From IMG/VR virus record IMGVR_UViG_3300025645_000427, positions 1 to 24,959 of that record: DNA of 24,959 bases; one strand, given 5' to 3'. Below are positions 6,291-15,015 of this stretch, in pieces. The notes under the pieces are model-generated. The model saw only the letters and a list, made by a program, of their open reading frames with translations, was not told the DNA's origin and made no database searches. A program made the position numbers and the translations under genes. The number at the start of each line of letters is the position of its first letter. Position 1 is the first letter of the stretch. Origin of the DNA: a virus.

Positions 6291-6542
6291 ATGAAAAGAT
6301 ACATAGAAATAATAGACAAGAAATTAGAAGTGGGTTTAGAGTATGATTTTACTCGTTATGAAAAGTCAGGTATGTATGAGATAAATGGGCATATATACTA
6401 CGCTAACCTAATAGAAAATATGGTGTACTTCTTGGGTGTTTTAGATAAAAGAATAACAATCGAAAAAGAAGTATCTACATCAGGAACTATAAATGAAGGT
6501 TTCGTACTTAAATTATCGGAAGTTTTAACACGTAAACAATGA
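6291..6542 (+). CDS. Hypothetical protein, 83 aa
   Basis: A small, soluble, probably beta-rich protein (RYIEIIDKKLEVGLEYDF; later INGHIYYANLIENMVYFL). It starts 11 nt after terL and ends in an ATGA overlap with the next gene, so the pair is translationally coupled. The position between terminase and the chaperone-like gene suggests a virion-assembly role. No family recognised. Confidence 0.6.
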   Translation: MKRYIEIIDKKLEVGLEYDFTRYEKSGMYEINGHIYYANLIENMVYFLGVLDKRITIEKEVSTSGTINEGFVLKLSEVLTRKQ

Positions 6543-7132
6543 ATATAAAGATACCAAAAACAATAGATGGACTAAAACTTAAACACGTAGAAGCGTTTGA
6601 GTTGCTAAGAGATACCGAGTACATACCTGTAAAAGATAAGATAAAAGTAATATCTATTATTACAGGTTATTCAGTTGAGAAACTAAGCCAATACGAATGG
6701 GGAAACCTTAAAAAAGTGTTTAATAAGATAGTTGAGTGTTTAGGCACGTACAAAGAAAATGAGTTACCCCTAAGCATAGAGTTTAACGGTAGTGAATATG
6801 AGTTAGTACAAAAGTTAGACAAGCTTCCTGCTAGTTGGTTTATAGATGCTGATACAGTTGAGTTAGAGAAACATCCAGAAGTACTTGCTTCACTTTGCTA
6901 CATTGAAAAAGGTATGGAGTACTGCGAAAAGGATAAACATAAGAATATTAAAAACCCTATTAAACCAAGAGCAGAAGTCTTTAAAGAGCATTTACCACTT
7001 AGTACATTTTTAGATTTGTCCGCTTTTTTTTTGCAGAAACACAAGCAATACAAAACTTCCTTAGTAATGATAAACCAAGCAAGGGAAAAACTAAGAGAAA
7101 AGAAAGAAAAGCGTTTGAGTGGGAAGAAATAA
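6539..7132 (+). CDS. Putative tail-assembly chaperone, 0-frame product, 197 aa
   Basis: The start is in an ATGA overlap with the previous gene. The product is mostly alpha-helical; residues about 155-165 (STFLDLSAFFL) contain an aromatic run encoded by the T9 tract. This DLSAFF-type motif occurs in a conserved helical protein of Bacteroidota phages. The 0-frame tail after the T9 run is short and lysine-rich (33 residues, ending EKKEKRLSGKK). A second frame opens at the T9 run and continues for 75 more residues. That is the hallmark of G/GT-type tail chaperones, where a short and a frameshifted long form together help load tail-tube protein on the tape measure. The tape-measure gene lies 5.8 kb downstream, farther than usual, so the chaperone function is an inference. 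Confidence 0.55.
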   Translation: MNIKIPKTIDGLKLKHVEAFELLRDTEYIPVKDKIKVISIITGYSVEKLSQYEWGNLKKVFNKIVECLGTYKENELPLSIEFNGSEYELVQKLDKLPASWFIDADTVELEKHPEVLASLCYIEKGMEYCEKDKHKNIKNPIKPRAEVFKEHLPLSTFLDLSAFFLQKHKQYKTSLVMINQAREKLREKKEKRLSGKK

Positions 7133-7260
7133 TACACGCTATGTCTAAGGAATATGATTGTGATTGGGACACTATAACAAGCCTAAATATAATAACCTTT
7201 AACCATAGACTTAAATTCCTAGAGCATAAGATTAATGAAATAAAAAAAAGTAAGAAATAA
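6539..7260 (+). CDS. Frameshifted long form (G-T-like fusion), about 240 aa
   Basis: A -1 slip on the T9 tract joins residues 1-164 of the upstream frame to an open frame that ends at TAA 7258-7260. The added 75 residues begin AETQAIQNFLSNDKP, pass through a basic linker and end in a helical domain (FEWEEIIHAMSKEYDCDWDT, then LKFLEHKINEI). The last in-frame stop before the slip site is TAG at 7000-7002, and the first ATG in this frame is only at 7141. So most of the open frame can be reached only by frameshifting. An independent 39-aa product from ATG 7141 is the main alternative. Confidence 0.6.
7024..7032 (+). other. Programmed -1 frameshift slip site (T9 run)
   Basis: GCT TTT TTT TTG in the 0 frame provides a T TTT TTT heptamer, so Phe tRNAs can re-pair fully after a -1 slip. 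The -1 frame is open from 7003 to 7260. No strong downstream hairpin is visible by eye. Transcriptional slippage on the same run could give the same fusion. Confidence 0.6.
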
Positions 7261-7274
7261 ACGTATAACTAATA
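7260..7274 (+). repeat. 15-nt direct repeat, copy 1 (before the tail module)
   Basis: AACGTATAACTAATA occurs here, 2 nt before the ATG at 7277, and again at 14997-15011, 4 nt before the ATG at 15016. Both copies sit in the only real gaps at the two module boundaries. It may be a phage-specific promoter, a translation-initiation element or a module-exchange junction. Confidence 0.6.
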
Positions 7275-7276
7275 CA

Positions 7277-7825
7277 ATGGCTAAAGATTTAACTTCATTT
7301 CTTAAAACGACAGGGCAACTTAAAAAGGAGTTTAGGTTTAAAGCTAATTCAGAGTTAGAGCAAACTGTCAAAGAGTGGATTGAAGAACGTAGGTTAGTAG
7401 CAGAACAGATTTTAAAAGACAAAGGAAATTATAGTACTGGTGCTTTGGCTAACTCAATAGTGCCGAGAACAAAGGAATTAGATGGCGGTGGTTTATTGGT
7501 TGAGGTGTTAGCTGATAGTTATTGGAAGTTTATGGATAAAGGGGTTAACGGAGTCTTTAATAACTTAGGTAGCCCTTACTCTTTTAGAAACTTAGGAGTA
7601 GGTTATGAGATGCATAGAAGCTTTAGCAACTTTATAAAAAATAAAGGCATAACAGTACGAGATAATCAAACCTATGAGGGTTTAGCTTATGCACTTGCAA
7701 AGTCCGTTAAGAAGGAAGGTATAAAAGGGAATGAGTTTATGAGTGTAGCCTATTCAAATGAAGCGATAGCCGAACTTAGCCAAAGGTTAGAAAAAGATGT
7801 AGCACGAGTATTTAATAGTTTATAA
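7277..7825 (+). CDS. HK97 gp10-like head-tail/tail completion protein, 182 aa
   Basis: The N-terminal helix is followed by GNYSTGALANSIVPR and a strand-rich part with ADSYWKFMDKGVNG. A Ser/Thr-Gly-x-Leu-x-x-Ser-Ile segment followed by a YxxFxxxG motif is typical of HK97 gp10-type (tail completion/neck) proteins, where it forms the beta-sandwich of the connector ring. It is the first gene after the direct repeat and overlaps the next gene by one base (TAATG). A minor tail protein is the alternative. The assignment rests on motif shape, not on a search. Confidence 0.5.
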   Translation: MAKDLTSFLKTTGQLKKEFRFKANSELEQTVKEWIEERRLVAEQILKDKGNYSTGALANSIVPRTKELDGGGLLVEVLADSYWKFMDKGVNGVFNNLGSPYSFRNLGVGYEMHRSFSNFIKNKGITVRDNQTYEGLAYALAKSVKKEGIKGNEFMSVAYSNEAIAELSQRLEKDVARVFNSL

Positions 7826-8997
7826 TGGCAGTAACAATAACACAAAATCCGCAACTATACACACCTAGTGATAACCCAGTAGTATGGGTTTTTAGTAGCG
7901 ACCAAACGGCACAAGCAAACTTTTACTTTTTAGTTGAGGTTTATATTAGTGGTAACTTAGTTGAGAACCACAAAGTATATCCTGAAAACGGAAACTATGC
8001 ACACTTTAACGCTCAAAGTATTACAGAAAGGTATGCAAGTGTAATAGATACTAACATTACTTTTGAAACAGAGGTTAACAATAATGTAGAGTCTTACATT
8101 AAAGTTATTGAGTATTACGGCACTACGCCAACTGCACAAGCGAACGCAACAACTTCAACTATAAATGTATTTAAAGCAAGGTTAAAACGCAAAGACTTTG
8201 TATCTTATGATTATTTAGATTATAAACTTACTGCAAGTTCTTTAGTAGGCAAAGCATTAACCTCATTCCCTAGCAATTCAAAAAGGCTATGTGCATTAGA
8301 TGAGTTGATTTATGGTACATTCTTAGTAGATGGGTTATATACTAATATAAGTATTGCAACCTATGAAGCTGGTAATGTTGTCCCTATTCAAAACTTTTCT
8401 AGTACTGCAACAACAAGCACGGACAAAGTAATGGGGTTTGATTTGTCTCCTATTGCTATGGAAACTTTATTTCCTACATTAAACTTAACAGGAATAGATA
8501 GTTATATTATAACTGTATTTAATGGGTTTACTGGATATACTAATCCGTTTACTGTTTATATCGATAGTAGTTGTGAATACTCAACTAAAAAGCGTTTACA
8601 TTTTCTTAATTCTTTAGGAGGTATTGATAGTTTTACTTTCGGTTTAATAGGTAGAGAAAGTACAAGTATTGAAAGCTTTGGTTATGAAAGACAGTTCGGG
8701 GGGTTTAACGGCTCTAACGATTGGGAGTATAGTTTAAATGAGGGTACAGTAGTTGATTACTTAAAGAAGTTTAATAGTAAGTTAGATTTAACTAGCGACT
8801 GGTTAACACAAGATGTACAAAATTGGTTAAGTAGTGAGTTATATACTTCTCCTGTTGTTTGGATTGAAGAAGATGGAGAACTAAATAGAGTTAAGGTAAC
8901 AAACAAAGGTTACGATAAGAAGATACAAGAGAATGATATGTTGTTCCAAGAGGTTGTATCTATTGAATTAGGAAACGATTATAGTGTTAACGTATAA
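7825..8997 (+). CDS. Structural tail/baseplate protein, 390 aa
   Basis: Beta-rich throughout with many Thr/Ser/Asn residues, as in phage structural proteins. A block at about residues 255-290 (KKRLHFLNSLGGIDSFTFGL) is a signature I associate with tail-tip proteins of Bacteroidota phages and prophages. The C-terminus has regular strands (VVWIEEDGELNRVKV). It starts in a TAATG overlap with the previous gene and ends in another with the next, so three tail genes are translationally coupled. It probably forms part of the distal tail or baseplate; precise role unknown. Confidence 0.6.
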   Translation: MAVTITQNPQLYTPSDNPVVWVFSSDQTAQANFYFLVEVYISGNLVENHKVYPENGNYAHFNAQSITERYASVIDTNITFETEVNNNVESYIKVIEYYGTTPTAQANATTSTINVFKARLKRKDFVSYDYLDYKLTASSLVGKALTSFPSNSKRLCALDELIYGTFLVDGLYTNISIATYEAGNVVPIQNFSSTATTSTDKVMGFDLSPIAMETLFPTLNLTGIDSYIITVFNGFTGYTNPFTVYIDSSCEYSTKKRLHFLNSLGGIDSFTFGLIGRESTSIESFGYERQFGGFNGSNDWEYSLNEGTVVDYLKKFNSKLDLTSDWLTQDVQNWLSSELYTSPVVWIEEDGELNRVKVTNKGYDKKIQENDMLFQEVVSIELGNDYSVNV

Positions 8998-11348
8998 TGG
9001 AGCATCAACTATACATAAATGATTACTTAGTAGACTTATCAGAGGACATACCGTTCCCTATTACGTTCTCTATTGCTGATATTAAAGAGCCTGAAAATAG
9101 GAAAAGGAGTGTATCTAAAACTATTACTTTAAAAGGTACACAAAATAATAAGCAAGTATTTAGTGGTGCTTATCAGTTGAGCCTTTCGGATGATGGTTTT
9201 GGTTTAGGTTTTGCAATAGACCCTAATAAGAGAGTAGAAGCAAGGTATGTAAAGAACAGTAGAGAGGTTTTTAGTGGGTTGTGTCAATTAATGCAGGTTA
9301 ACCTAGATAATGAAGCTTACACCTTTGAAATAGTTTTGTTTTCAGACTTTGTAAACTTGTTTCAGAAGTGGGATGAGATAACAGTAGGGGAATTAGGTTG
9401 GAATGAATACGACCACGATTTAAACATTACTAATATAGAGAACAGTTGGGAAACTTCTGTTATTAAAAATAGTGTTGCTACTTCTAATTTTACTACTGGT
9501 GTTCCTGATGGGTTTGGATATGTTTATCCTTGGATTGATTTTGGTTATAATAACAGTAGCAGAACGATAGAGATTAATGACTTTGTACCTTATGTGTATG
9601 TAAAAGAGGTAATGCAGAAAGCCTTTAGTTATTTAGATTACAATATAGATAGTACTTTCTTTGATACTGATTTATTTAAAAGTCTTGTGTTTGGTTTTGG
9701 TGGTGGAAAGAAAACAATGCTTAATCCAACAGATAAAAGCAATAGGCAAGTTAACTATTCATTTGATGGTACGTATTCAAACGATATAAGTCCTATACCT
9801 TTAGCCTTCTATACAAATGGAGATGTGTATTATCAAGCATTATCTAATATAGATTTACCACTAAGTCAATTTACTGAAACTTTAATAAGTGATGGGTACA
9901 CTCAGTACGATAATGTAAGTAACAATATCGTAGTTAAAAGGTCAGGAACATATAAGTTAAATGTAGATTTTGACATAGATATGAGTGCAGATTTCGACAT
10001 AGGCACTAGTAACGGAGGGACACAAAGGGCGATATTTCAAGTAAAAAAGAACGGAATAGTAATAGGAAGTTCCAATACTTTTTCAATACAAACTACAACT
10101 ACAAACTTTGCATTTGCTAAAGATTTTGATTTGAATTTAAAGTCAGGAGATTACATAGAGTTAGTTTTTGCTTTGCAGATAAATAGGTTTAGCTTTTCTT
10201 CACTACCTAATACTTACACGGTAGATTTTAATTTAAACAATGATTTTGCCTTTGATTTAACAAGTAGTGAGGGAATATATTTAGAAGGGGATAACATAAC
10301 CCTATCGAGGTTTTTACCTAATATGAAAGTAAGTGAGTTTGTTAAGGGTGTTATAACTATGTTTAACTTATACATAGATGATTTAAACGATAGCACTTTT
10401 AAGATTGAACCGTTAAGTACTTTTTATGCTCCTAATAGTGATGCGGAAGATTGGACTAATAAATTAGACTTATCAAGAAAGCAAGAGATTAAACCAGCAT
10501 CAGCAATTAGTGGTAAGTCTTATGAGTTCGAGTTTGATAAAGACAATGATTATTATAATAACTTTTACTTAGATAAATTTAACGAGGGTTATGGTAATTA
10601 CTCTTATGATGTTTCTAACTCATACCAAAAAGGTTCTAAGAAGTTTAAAGTACCTTTTGCGGTTGGAGTTCCTGTTGAGGAGAGTGCAGGTTTTGTAAGG
10701 CCTAGATTAATTAATATAGATATACTTTCTAATACAGTAACACCATACAAGGGAAAGCCTAAGATGTTTTTTTATAATGGATTAAAGACTGGAAGTGTAA
10801 ATGTTAATTACTCAGGAGGTATTTATACAACTGCATCATATCCTCAAGTTCATCATAGTTTTGAGGATATTGAAAACCCTACTTTCGACTTATTGTTTTC
10901 TAAACCTAGAGAGGTTTTTTATAATTACACAAACTATAACGAGCAAAATATATTCAACAACTATCACAGAACATTCACAAGAGAGTTGAGCGAAAGAGAT
11001 GCTAAACTATACACGGCTTACTTTAAGTTAGATGATTTAGATATTGAAAAGGGAATGTTCAGAAACTTAGTTAAGATAAACGGCGTACTATTTAGAAAGA
11101 ATATAGTAGTAGATTATGATGCTACTGGGCATAGCACAACAAAAGTAGAATTATTAAAGGTATTGGAAACAACAGAAGTACAAACTAATAATCCTGTAAT
11201 AACTTTAGGAACCGGATTAGGCGGTAGTGTTGGCGGTGTTGTGTTTTCTCCTAATGGAGTTGGACAAGGTTCGAATGTAATAAGTGGAGGTTTGAATAGT
11301 GCTTTAAGAACAACAAAAATAATGACAGGATATGGCAATAGAATTTAA
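8997..11348 (+). CDS. Large tail-tip/baseplate protein, 783 aa
   Basis: The largest gene of the window. The N-terminus (LYINDYLVDLSEDIPFPITF, then IKEPENRKRSVSKTITLKGT) matches a domain shared by structural proteins of many Bacteroidota phages: a short strand pair followed by an N-x-R-x-x-S-K-T-I-x-L segment ahead of asparagine (GTQNN). The middle and C-terminal parts are Tyr/Asn/Asp-rich and beta-structured. The last 50 residues form a Gly-rich tail (GTGLGGSVGG). Together with the upstream 390-aa protein and the fibre genes downstream, it probably forms the tail tip that contacts the cell. It overlaps the next gene by 17 nt. Confidence 0.62.
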   Translation: MEHQLYINDYLVDLSEDIPFPITFSIADIKEPENRKRSVSKTITLKGTQNNKQVFSGAYQLSLSDDGFGLGFAIDPNKRVEARYVKNSREVFSGLCQLMQVNLDNEAYTFEIVLFSDFVNLFQKWDEITVGELGWNEYDHDLNITNIENSWETSVIKNSVATSNFTTGVPDGFGYVYPWIDFGYNNSSRTIEINDFVPYVYVKEVMQKAFSYLDYNIDSTFFDTDLFKSLVFGFGGGKKTMLNPTDKSNRQVNYSFDGTYSNDISPIPLAFYTNGDVYYQALSNIDLPLSQFTETLISDGYTQYDNVSNNIVVKRSGTYKLNVDFDIDMSADFDIGTSNGGTQRAIFQVKKNGIVIGSSNTFSIQTTTTNFAFAKDFDLNLKSGDYIELVFALQINRFSFSSLPNTYTVDFNLNNDFAFDLTSSEGIYLEGDNITLSRFLPNMKVSEFVKGVITMFNLYIDDLNDSTFKIEPLSTFYAPNSDAEDWTNKLDLSRKQEIKPASAISGKSYEFEFDKDNDYYNNFYLDKFNEGYGNYSYDVSNSYQKGSKKFKVPFAVGVPVEESAGFVRPRLINIDILSNTVTPYKGKPKMFFYNGLKTGSVNVNYSGGIYTTASYPQVHHSFEDIENPTFDLLFSKPREVFYNYTNYNEQNIFNNYHRTFTRELSERDAKLYTAYFKLDDLDIEKGMFRNLVKINGVLFRKNIVVDYDATGHSTTKVELLKVLETTEVQTNNPVITLGTGLGGSVGGVVFSPNGVGQGSNVISGGLNSALRTTKIMTGYGNRI

Positions 11349-11856
11349 AAGAATAGTAACAAAGATAAGTAATACTGCTAGTGTAGTTCCTACTATACCG
11401 ACAACTAACGACCATAGTGATGGGAGTTGGTTATCTACGGATATATACAAAGGAGAACTTTTTTTTAATAGTGAGGATGCTACATTGTATACTAGAGATG
11501 AGAATGATAATATAGTTACTTTAAACGGTAGTGCAGGTAGTGGAGATTTAGATGGAGTGGAAACAATCGAACTTGATAGAACTTTTATTTTGACAGACTC
11601 AAACAAGATAATAAGACTAAATGGGTCTGCCGACAGAGTATGGACTGTACCACCTAATAGTAGTGTAGCGTTTCCAATAGGTACGCAGATATTATTAGAG
11701 AGAATAAACACGGCAGAGTTAGACGTAGTAGCAGGTGCAGGAGTTACGGTTAATAGTGCAGATGGTTTTTTAAGTTTAAACAAGAGGTATAGTGGTGCGG
11801 TGTTAGTAAAGACTAATACTGATACTTGGGAATTATTCGGAGATTTAAAAGCTTAA
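11332..11856 (+). CDS. Tail fibre / receptor-binding protein, 174 aa
   Basis: Residues about 30-62 contain IYKGELFFNSEDATLYTRDE, then NDNIVTLNG. This is the 'GEL-x-x-N-x-x-D-x-x-LY-x-x-D-x-x-G' repeat at the base of many trimeric phage tail fibres and tropism determinants. The rest is regular beta-structure (GTQILLERINTAELDVVAGA, then GVTVNSADGFLSLNKRYSG), compatible with a trimeric knob. It is short for a fibre, so it may be an adaptor carrying the LamG-like protein encoded next. It starts inside the large tail-tip gene (17-nt overlap). Confidence 0.65.
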   Translation: MAIEFKRIVTKISNTASVVPTIPTTNDHSDGSWLSTDIYKGELFFNSEDATLYTRDENDNIVTLNGSAGSGDLDGVETIELDRTFILTDSNKIIRLNGSADRVWTVPPNSSVAFPIGTQILLERINTAELDVVAGAGVTVNSADGFLSLNKRYSGAVLVKTNTDTWELFGDLKA

Positions 11857-11859
11857 TTT

Positions 11860-12552
11860 ATGTTAGCAAGTGTAACAGGAATATTAGAAAGTAGTAAGAG
11901 TGATGGCGGATATGGTTTTGTAACTAGGGGTATTGTTACGGCTTTAGACTCTAGGCAGACAGATAGTTATTCAGGTAGTGGTACTACTTGGAGTGATTTA
12001 AGTGGTAATGGTAATGATGCCGTACTTAGCGGAGGAATAGTTCAAGACGTAGATAATAGCTTTATATTTGATGGTGTTAATGATGTATCTACTACTTCAA
12101 TTTTAACCTCTGTTTTCTCAAGTGGTAATGCTAGCTTATGTATTTATCTTAAAAACTTCTCGGCATCTTCGAATACTCAAAATAACGTACTAGCTTATGG
12201 AGATGGAGTTGATGCGTTTCTATACGCTTATGGTAATGGACTTGGATATATAGGTACTTTTAGAAGTGCAAGAGTTGATTCAATAGCCTTATCAGGTTCG
12301 GTAACACGAACTAACTTCCATCAATTAACATTCACTACTGCAAACGGTGGGAATTGGAATATGTATCAAAACAACATTTTAGTTAAGACAGTAAGTGCAG
12401 AGGCTACCGTTAAGTTTTTAGACCAATACATAGGAAGAGACCCAGTAAATGTCAATAAGTATAAAGGGAATGTTAGTTCTTTATTAATATATAATGTAGA
12501 ACTAACTACGGCAGAAATAGCAAGTAACTTAACATATAATCAAAGTTTATAA
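11860..12552 (+). CDS. LamG/concanavalin-like lectin domain protein, 230 aa
   Basis: Residues about 20-75 (GIVTALDSRQTDSYSGSGTT, WSDLSGNGNDAVLSGG and FIFDGVND) are the opening of a LamG-like jelly-roll of the type found in phage adhesins and secreted bacterial lectins. The remaining strands (HQLTFTTANGGNWNMYQNNI, then YIGRDPVN and KGNVSSLLIYNVELTTAEIA) complete the single domain, with the typical 'G-x-I-x-x-x-x-I-Y-x-x-x-L-T-x-x-E' end. It probably binds surface glycans and so helps set host range. It starts 3 nt after the fibre gene. There is no catalytic motif, so binding rather than cleavage is likely. Confidence 0.75.
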   Translation: MLASVTGILESSKSDGGYGFVTRGIVTALDSRQTDSYSGSGTTWSDLSGNGNDAVLSGGIVQDVDNSFIFDGVNDVSTTSILTSVFSSGNASLCIYLKNFSASSNTQNNVLAYGDGVDAFLYAYGNGLGYIGTFRSARVDSIALSGSVTRTNFHQLTFTTANGGNWNMYQNNILVKTVSAEATVKFLDQYIGRDPVNVNKYKGNVSSLLIYNVELTTAEIASNLTYNQSL

Positions 12553-12560
12553 TAAAAAAT

Positions 12561-12956
12561 ATGGGAACAATAAGTAAAGAATTAAGCGTAAACTCTAAGG
12601 AGTTAATTAAAGGAAGTACAGAAAAATATCAAGTAGGAAACTTAATAGAGAACTGTGAGAATATTAAAATAGAGATAACCAATGCTAATAGGCTAAAGGT
12701 ATCTTATAGCAAGTATTACTATGATGGTAATGGAGAAGTTATGGATATTAAGCCAATGGTTAAAACTTTATTTATAACTGATGAAGCCGAAGAGGGTACG
12801 GTTGATTTAGATGAAAACCTAAGCGAAGTACCTAACACTTATGTAAAAAATAAAGATGAGGTTTTAAATATAACTAACATCAAAACTCAATTAGATACTA
12901 TTATACAATTAGCTATTGACAAAGTAAAAGTAAAAGAGGGTTACGATAAATTATAA
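12561..12956 (+). CDS. Hypothetical protein upstream of tape measure, 131 aa
   Basis: A small acidic protein with an N-terminal beta-rich half (ISKELSVNSKELIKGS; IKIEITNANRLKVSYSKYYY) and a C-terminal helix (IKTQLDTIIQLAIDKVKVKE). It ends 2 nt before the tape-measure gene. Position suggests a tail protein or tail-assembly partner. I do not recognise the family. Confidence 0.55.
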   Translation: MGTISKELSVNSKELIKGSTEKYQVGNLIENCENIKIEITNANRLKVSYSKYYYDGNGEVMDIKPMVKTLFITDEAEEGTVDLDENLSEVPNTYVKNKDEVLNITNIKTQLDTIIQLAIDKVKVKEGYDKL

Positions 12957-12958
12957 TT

Positions 12959-14980
12959 ATGGCACAAGAAGTAGCAATAAAACTAAACTTTGATGCAGGT
13001 AATTCGGTCAAAGAGATTGAACGTATTGATAATGTTTTAAAAGACATTAAAAAGAATACTAATGTAGATAACGTAAACGACCAATTTGCTAAGTTAAATG
13101 CTACTATTGATAAAGGTGGTAATAGTGCAGAGGACTTACAAAGGGCGGTTAAGTCTTATCAAACTATTGCGTTAACTGCTGGTCGTACTTCTCCAATAGG
13201 GCAGGAAGCACTTAAAAGGTCGGCTATGCTTAAAGACCAAATGACCGATTTAGATAATGAGGTTAAGAGGTTAGCAAACGACCATAAGAACTTACAAGGT
13301 GCTATGGAGATAGGTAGTTCAGTTATAGGTGGTTACTCGGCTTTTCAAGGTGTTACTGCTATGCTAGGCACAGAGAATGAGGAGTTAATGAAAACTATGG
13401 TTAAGCTTCAAGGAGCTCAATCCGCTCTAACTGGTGTAATGCAATTAAAAACGGCACTAGAGAAAGAGAGTAGTGCTATGATGTTAGTTCAAAATATACG
13501 TACTAAGGTTGCTACTGGGTTACAGTTGGCATATAGTACAGTAATAGCAGGAACAACAGGAGCATTGAAGCTTATGCGTATGGCTCTTATTGCAACTGGG
13601 TTAGGTGCTATTGTTGTTTTAATAGGTACTTTAGTTGCTAATTGGGATAAGTGGAAGGATACCATAATATTAAGTATTGAGCAAGGGTTAAAACCTTTGA
13701 TAGATATACTTAGACAGTTAGGTATTATGGAAAGTGAGAACGCTAAGATACTAAGAGAAGCAACCGAGCAAAGAATAGAGTTGTTATTAAGAGAGCAGGA
13801 TATACTTAAAGATAGGTTAGATTTAGTTACAAGTAATTACGATAACGAAATTAAGCTATTGAAAGCAAGTGGTAAAGAAACTTTTGATATTGAAAAAGAA
13901 AAGTTACAAGCCGTTTATGAAAACACAAGGCAACAGGCTTTAAGACTTCAAGAGTTAGCAAGTTTAAGAACTGATTTAACCGAAGAAGAAAAACAAGAGC
14001 AAAGAGAGAAGTTTAAAGAGTTTGCTATACTACTTAAAAAACAAAAAACAGACATTGAAGCTTTTGAGGAAACTCACAACACTAAGATGAGGGAGAAAGC
14101 TAAAAAGCATAGTGAAAAACTTGTATCTATAAAAGAAAAAGAAGAGCAAGAAAAATTAGCATTAAAGCAAAGGTTTGAAGATTTAGCAATAGCAAACATA
14201 GAAGATGATGCACAAAGAGAGTTAATGGCTTTGGATATTAAGCATCAGAGGGAGATGGAAAAAATGATTGAGCAGTACGGAGAGAAAACCGAACTTATTG
14301 CTCAACTAGAAAGAGTGCAAGAAACTGAAAGGTTAAAAGCTATAAACGACATACAAGAGTTGCAGAAAGAAAAAGATGACTCGGCAACAGAAGAAAAGAA
14401 GAAAAAAGAAAGTACATATAATCAGTTTGTTTCTGATATGTTTAAAAAGACAAGTGATGAAATTGCACTAAGTACACAACAAAGAGATGAAGCAATAGCA
14501 GAAAGTAAAAAGGCTTTAATGAGTTCTACACAAAATGCTATCGGTATGATGATAAACCTAGCAGGAGAACAAAGTAAGTTTGGTAAAGCTTTAGCAGTTA
14601 CACAGGCTGGAATTGATACGGCTATGGCTATATCCGCTTTAGTTAGATATTCACAAGCTAACCCAGCCAATGCGGTAACTGGTGGTGTTGCTGGTGCTAT
14701 TCAGTATGCTAGTGGTGCTTTACAAATTGCTACCTCTATGAAGAAAGTATATTCGTTACTTAAATCAGGTTCTAATGTTTCTGTACCTAGTTTTAGTGGG
14801 GGTGGTTCAGGAGGTGGAAGTTCAACAAACACAAGAACAAGTCAACCAACAGAAACTAATACTAATGATGTAGGGCGTACAGAGTTTGTGCAAAACGACA
14901 ACAGAGTAGTTTTAGTAGAAAGTGAGGTAAATGCTATGAGAATGAGAGCTAATCAAATTGACGTAATAAGCTCAATATAA
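12959..14980 (+). CDS. Tail tape-measure protein, 673 aa
   Basis: Long helical protein. Heptad-rich regions (about residues 15-110 and 270-480) flank a hydrophobic segment at about 205-228 (MRMALIATGLGAIVVLIGTL), the standard tape-measure layout. The segment around 112-165 (QGAMEIGSSVIGGYSAFQGV, then MLGTENEELMKTMVKLQGAQ) is typical of tape measures from Bacteroidota prophages. The C-terminus is Gly/Ser-rich and flexible. It sets tail length as a scaffold for tube polymerisation and may help deliver DNA. At about 0.15 nm per residue, 673 residues would fit a tail near 100 nm, which supports a long-tailed virion. It is followed by the second module boundary. Confidence 0.8.
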   Translation: MAQEVAIKLNFDAGNSVKEIERIDNVLKDIKKNTNVDNVNDQFAKLNATIDKGGNSAEDLQRAVKSYQTIALTAGRTSPIGQEALKRSAMLKDQMTDLDNEVKRLANDHKNLQGAMEIGSSVIGGYSAFQGVTAMLGTENEELMKTMVKLQGAQSALTGVMQLKTALEKESSAMMLVQNIRTKVATGLQLAYSTVIAGTTGALKLMRMALIATGLGAIVVLIGTLVANWDKWKDTIILSIEQGLKPLIDILRQLGIMESENAKILREATEQRIELLLREQDILKDRLDLVTSNYDNEIKLLKASGKETFDIEKEKLQAVYENTRQQALRLQELASLRTDLTEEEKQEQREKFKEFAILLKKQKTDIEAFEETHNTKMREKAKKHSEKLVSIKEKEEQEKLALKQRFEDLAIANIEDDAQRELMALDIKHQREMEKMIEQYGEKTELIAQLERVQETERLKAINDIQELQKEKDDSATEEKKKKESTYNQFVSDMFKKTSDEIALSTQQRDEAIAESKKALMSSTQNAIGMMINLAGEQSKFGKALAVTQAGIDTAMAISALVRYSQANPANAVTGGVAGAIQYASGALQIATSMKKVYSLLKSGSNVSVPSFSGGGSGGGSSTNTRTSQPTETNTNDVGRTEFVQNDNRVVLVESEVNAMRMRANQIDVISSI

Positions 14981-14996
14981 AAAAATATAAACAAAT

Positions 14997-15011
14997 AACG
15001 TATAACTAATA
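14997..15011 (+). repeat. 15-nt direct repeat, copy 2 (before the head module)
   Basis: Identical to 7260-7274 (AACGTATAACTAATA) and again placed just before an ATG, here 4 nt upstream of the prohead protease gene. The two copies bracket the 7.7-kb tail module. Confidence 0.6.
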
Positions 15012-15015
15012 AGAT

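Noticed and set aside
7141-7260. Independent small gene from ATG 7141 (39 aa)
   Set aside because: The frame is open and protein-like long before this ATG, back to the T9 slip site, so a frameshift product explains it better, though internal initiation is not excluded.
11304-11783. Minus-strand ORF (159 aa) opposite the tail fibre gene
   Set aside because: Composition is that of an antisense shadow; the + strand frame has recognisable fibre motifs.
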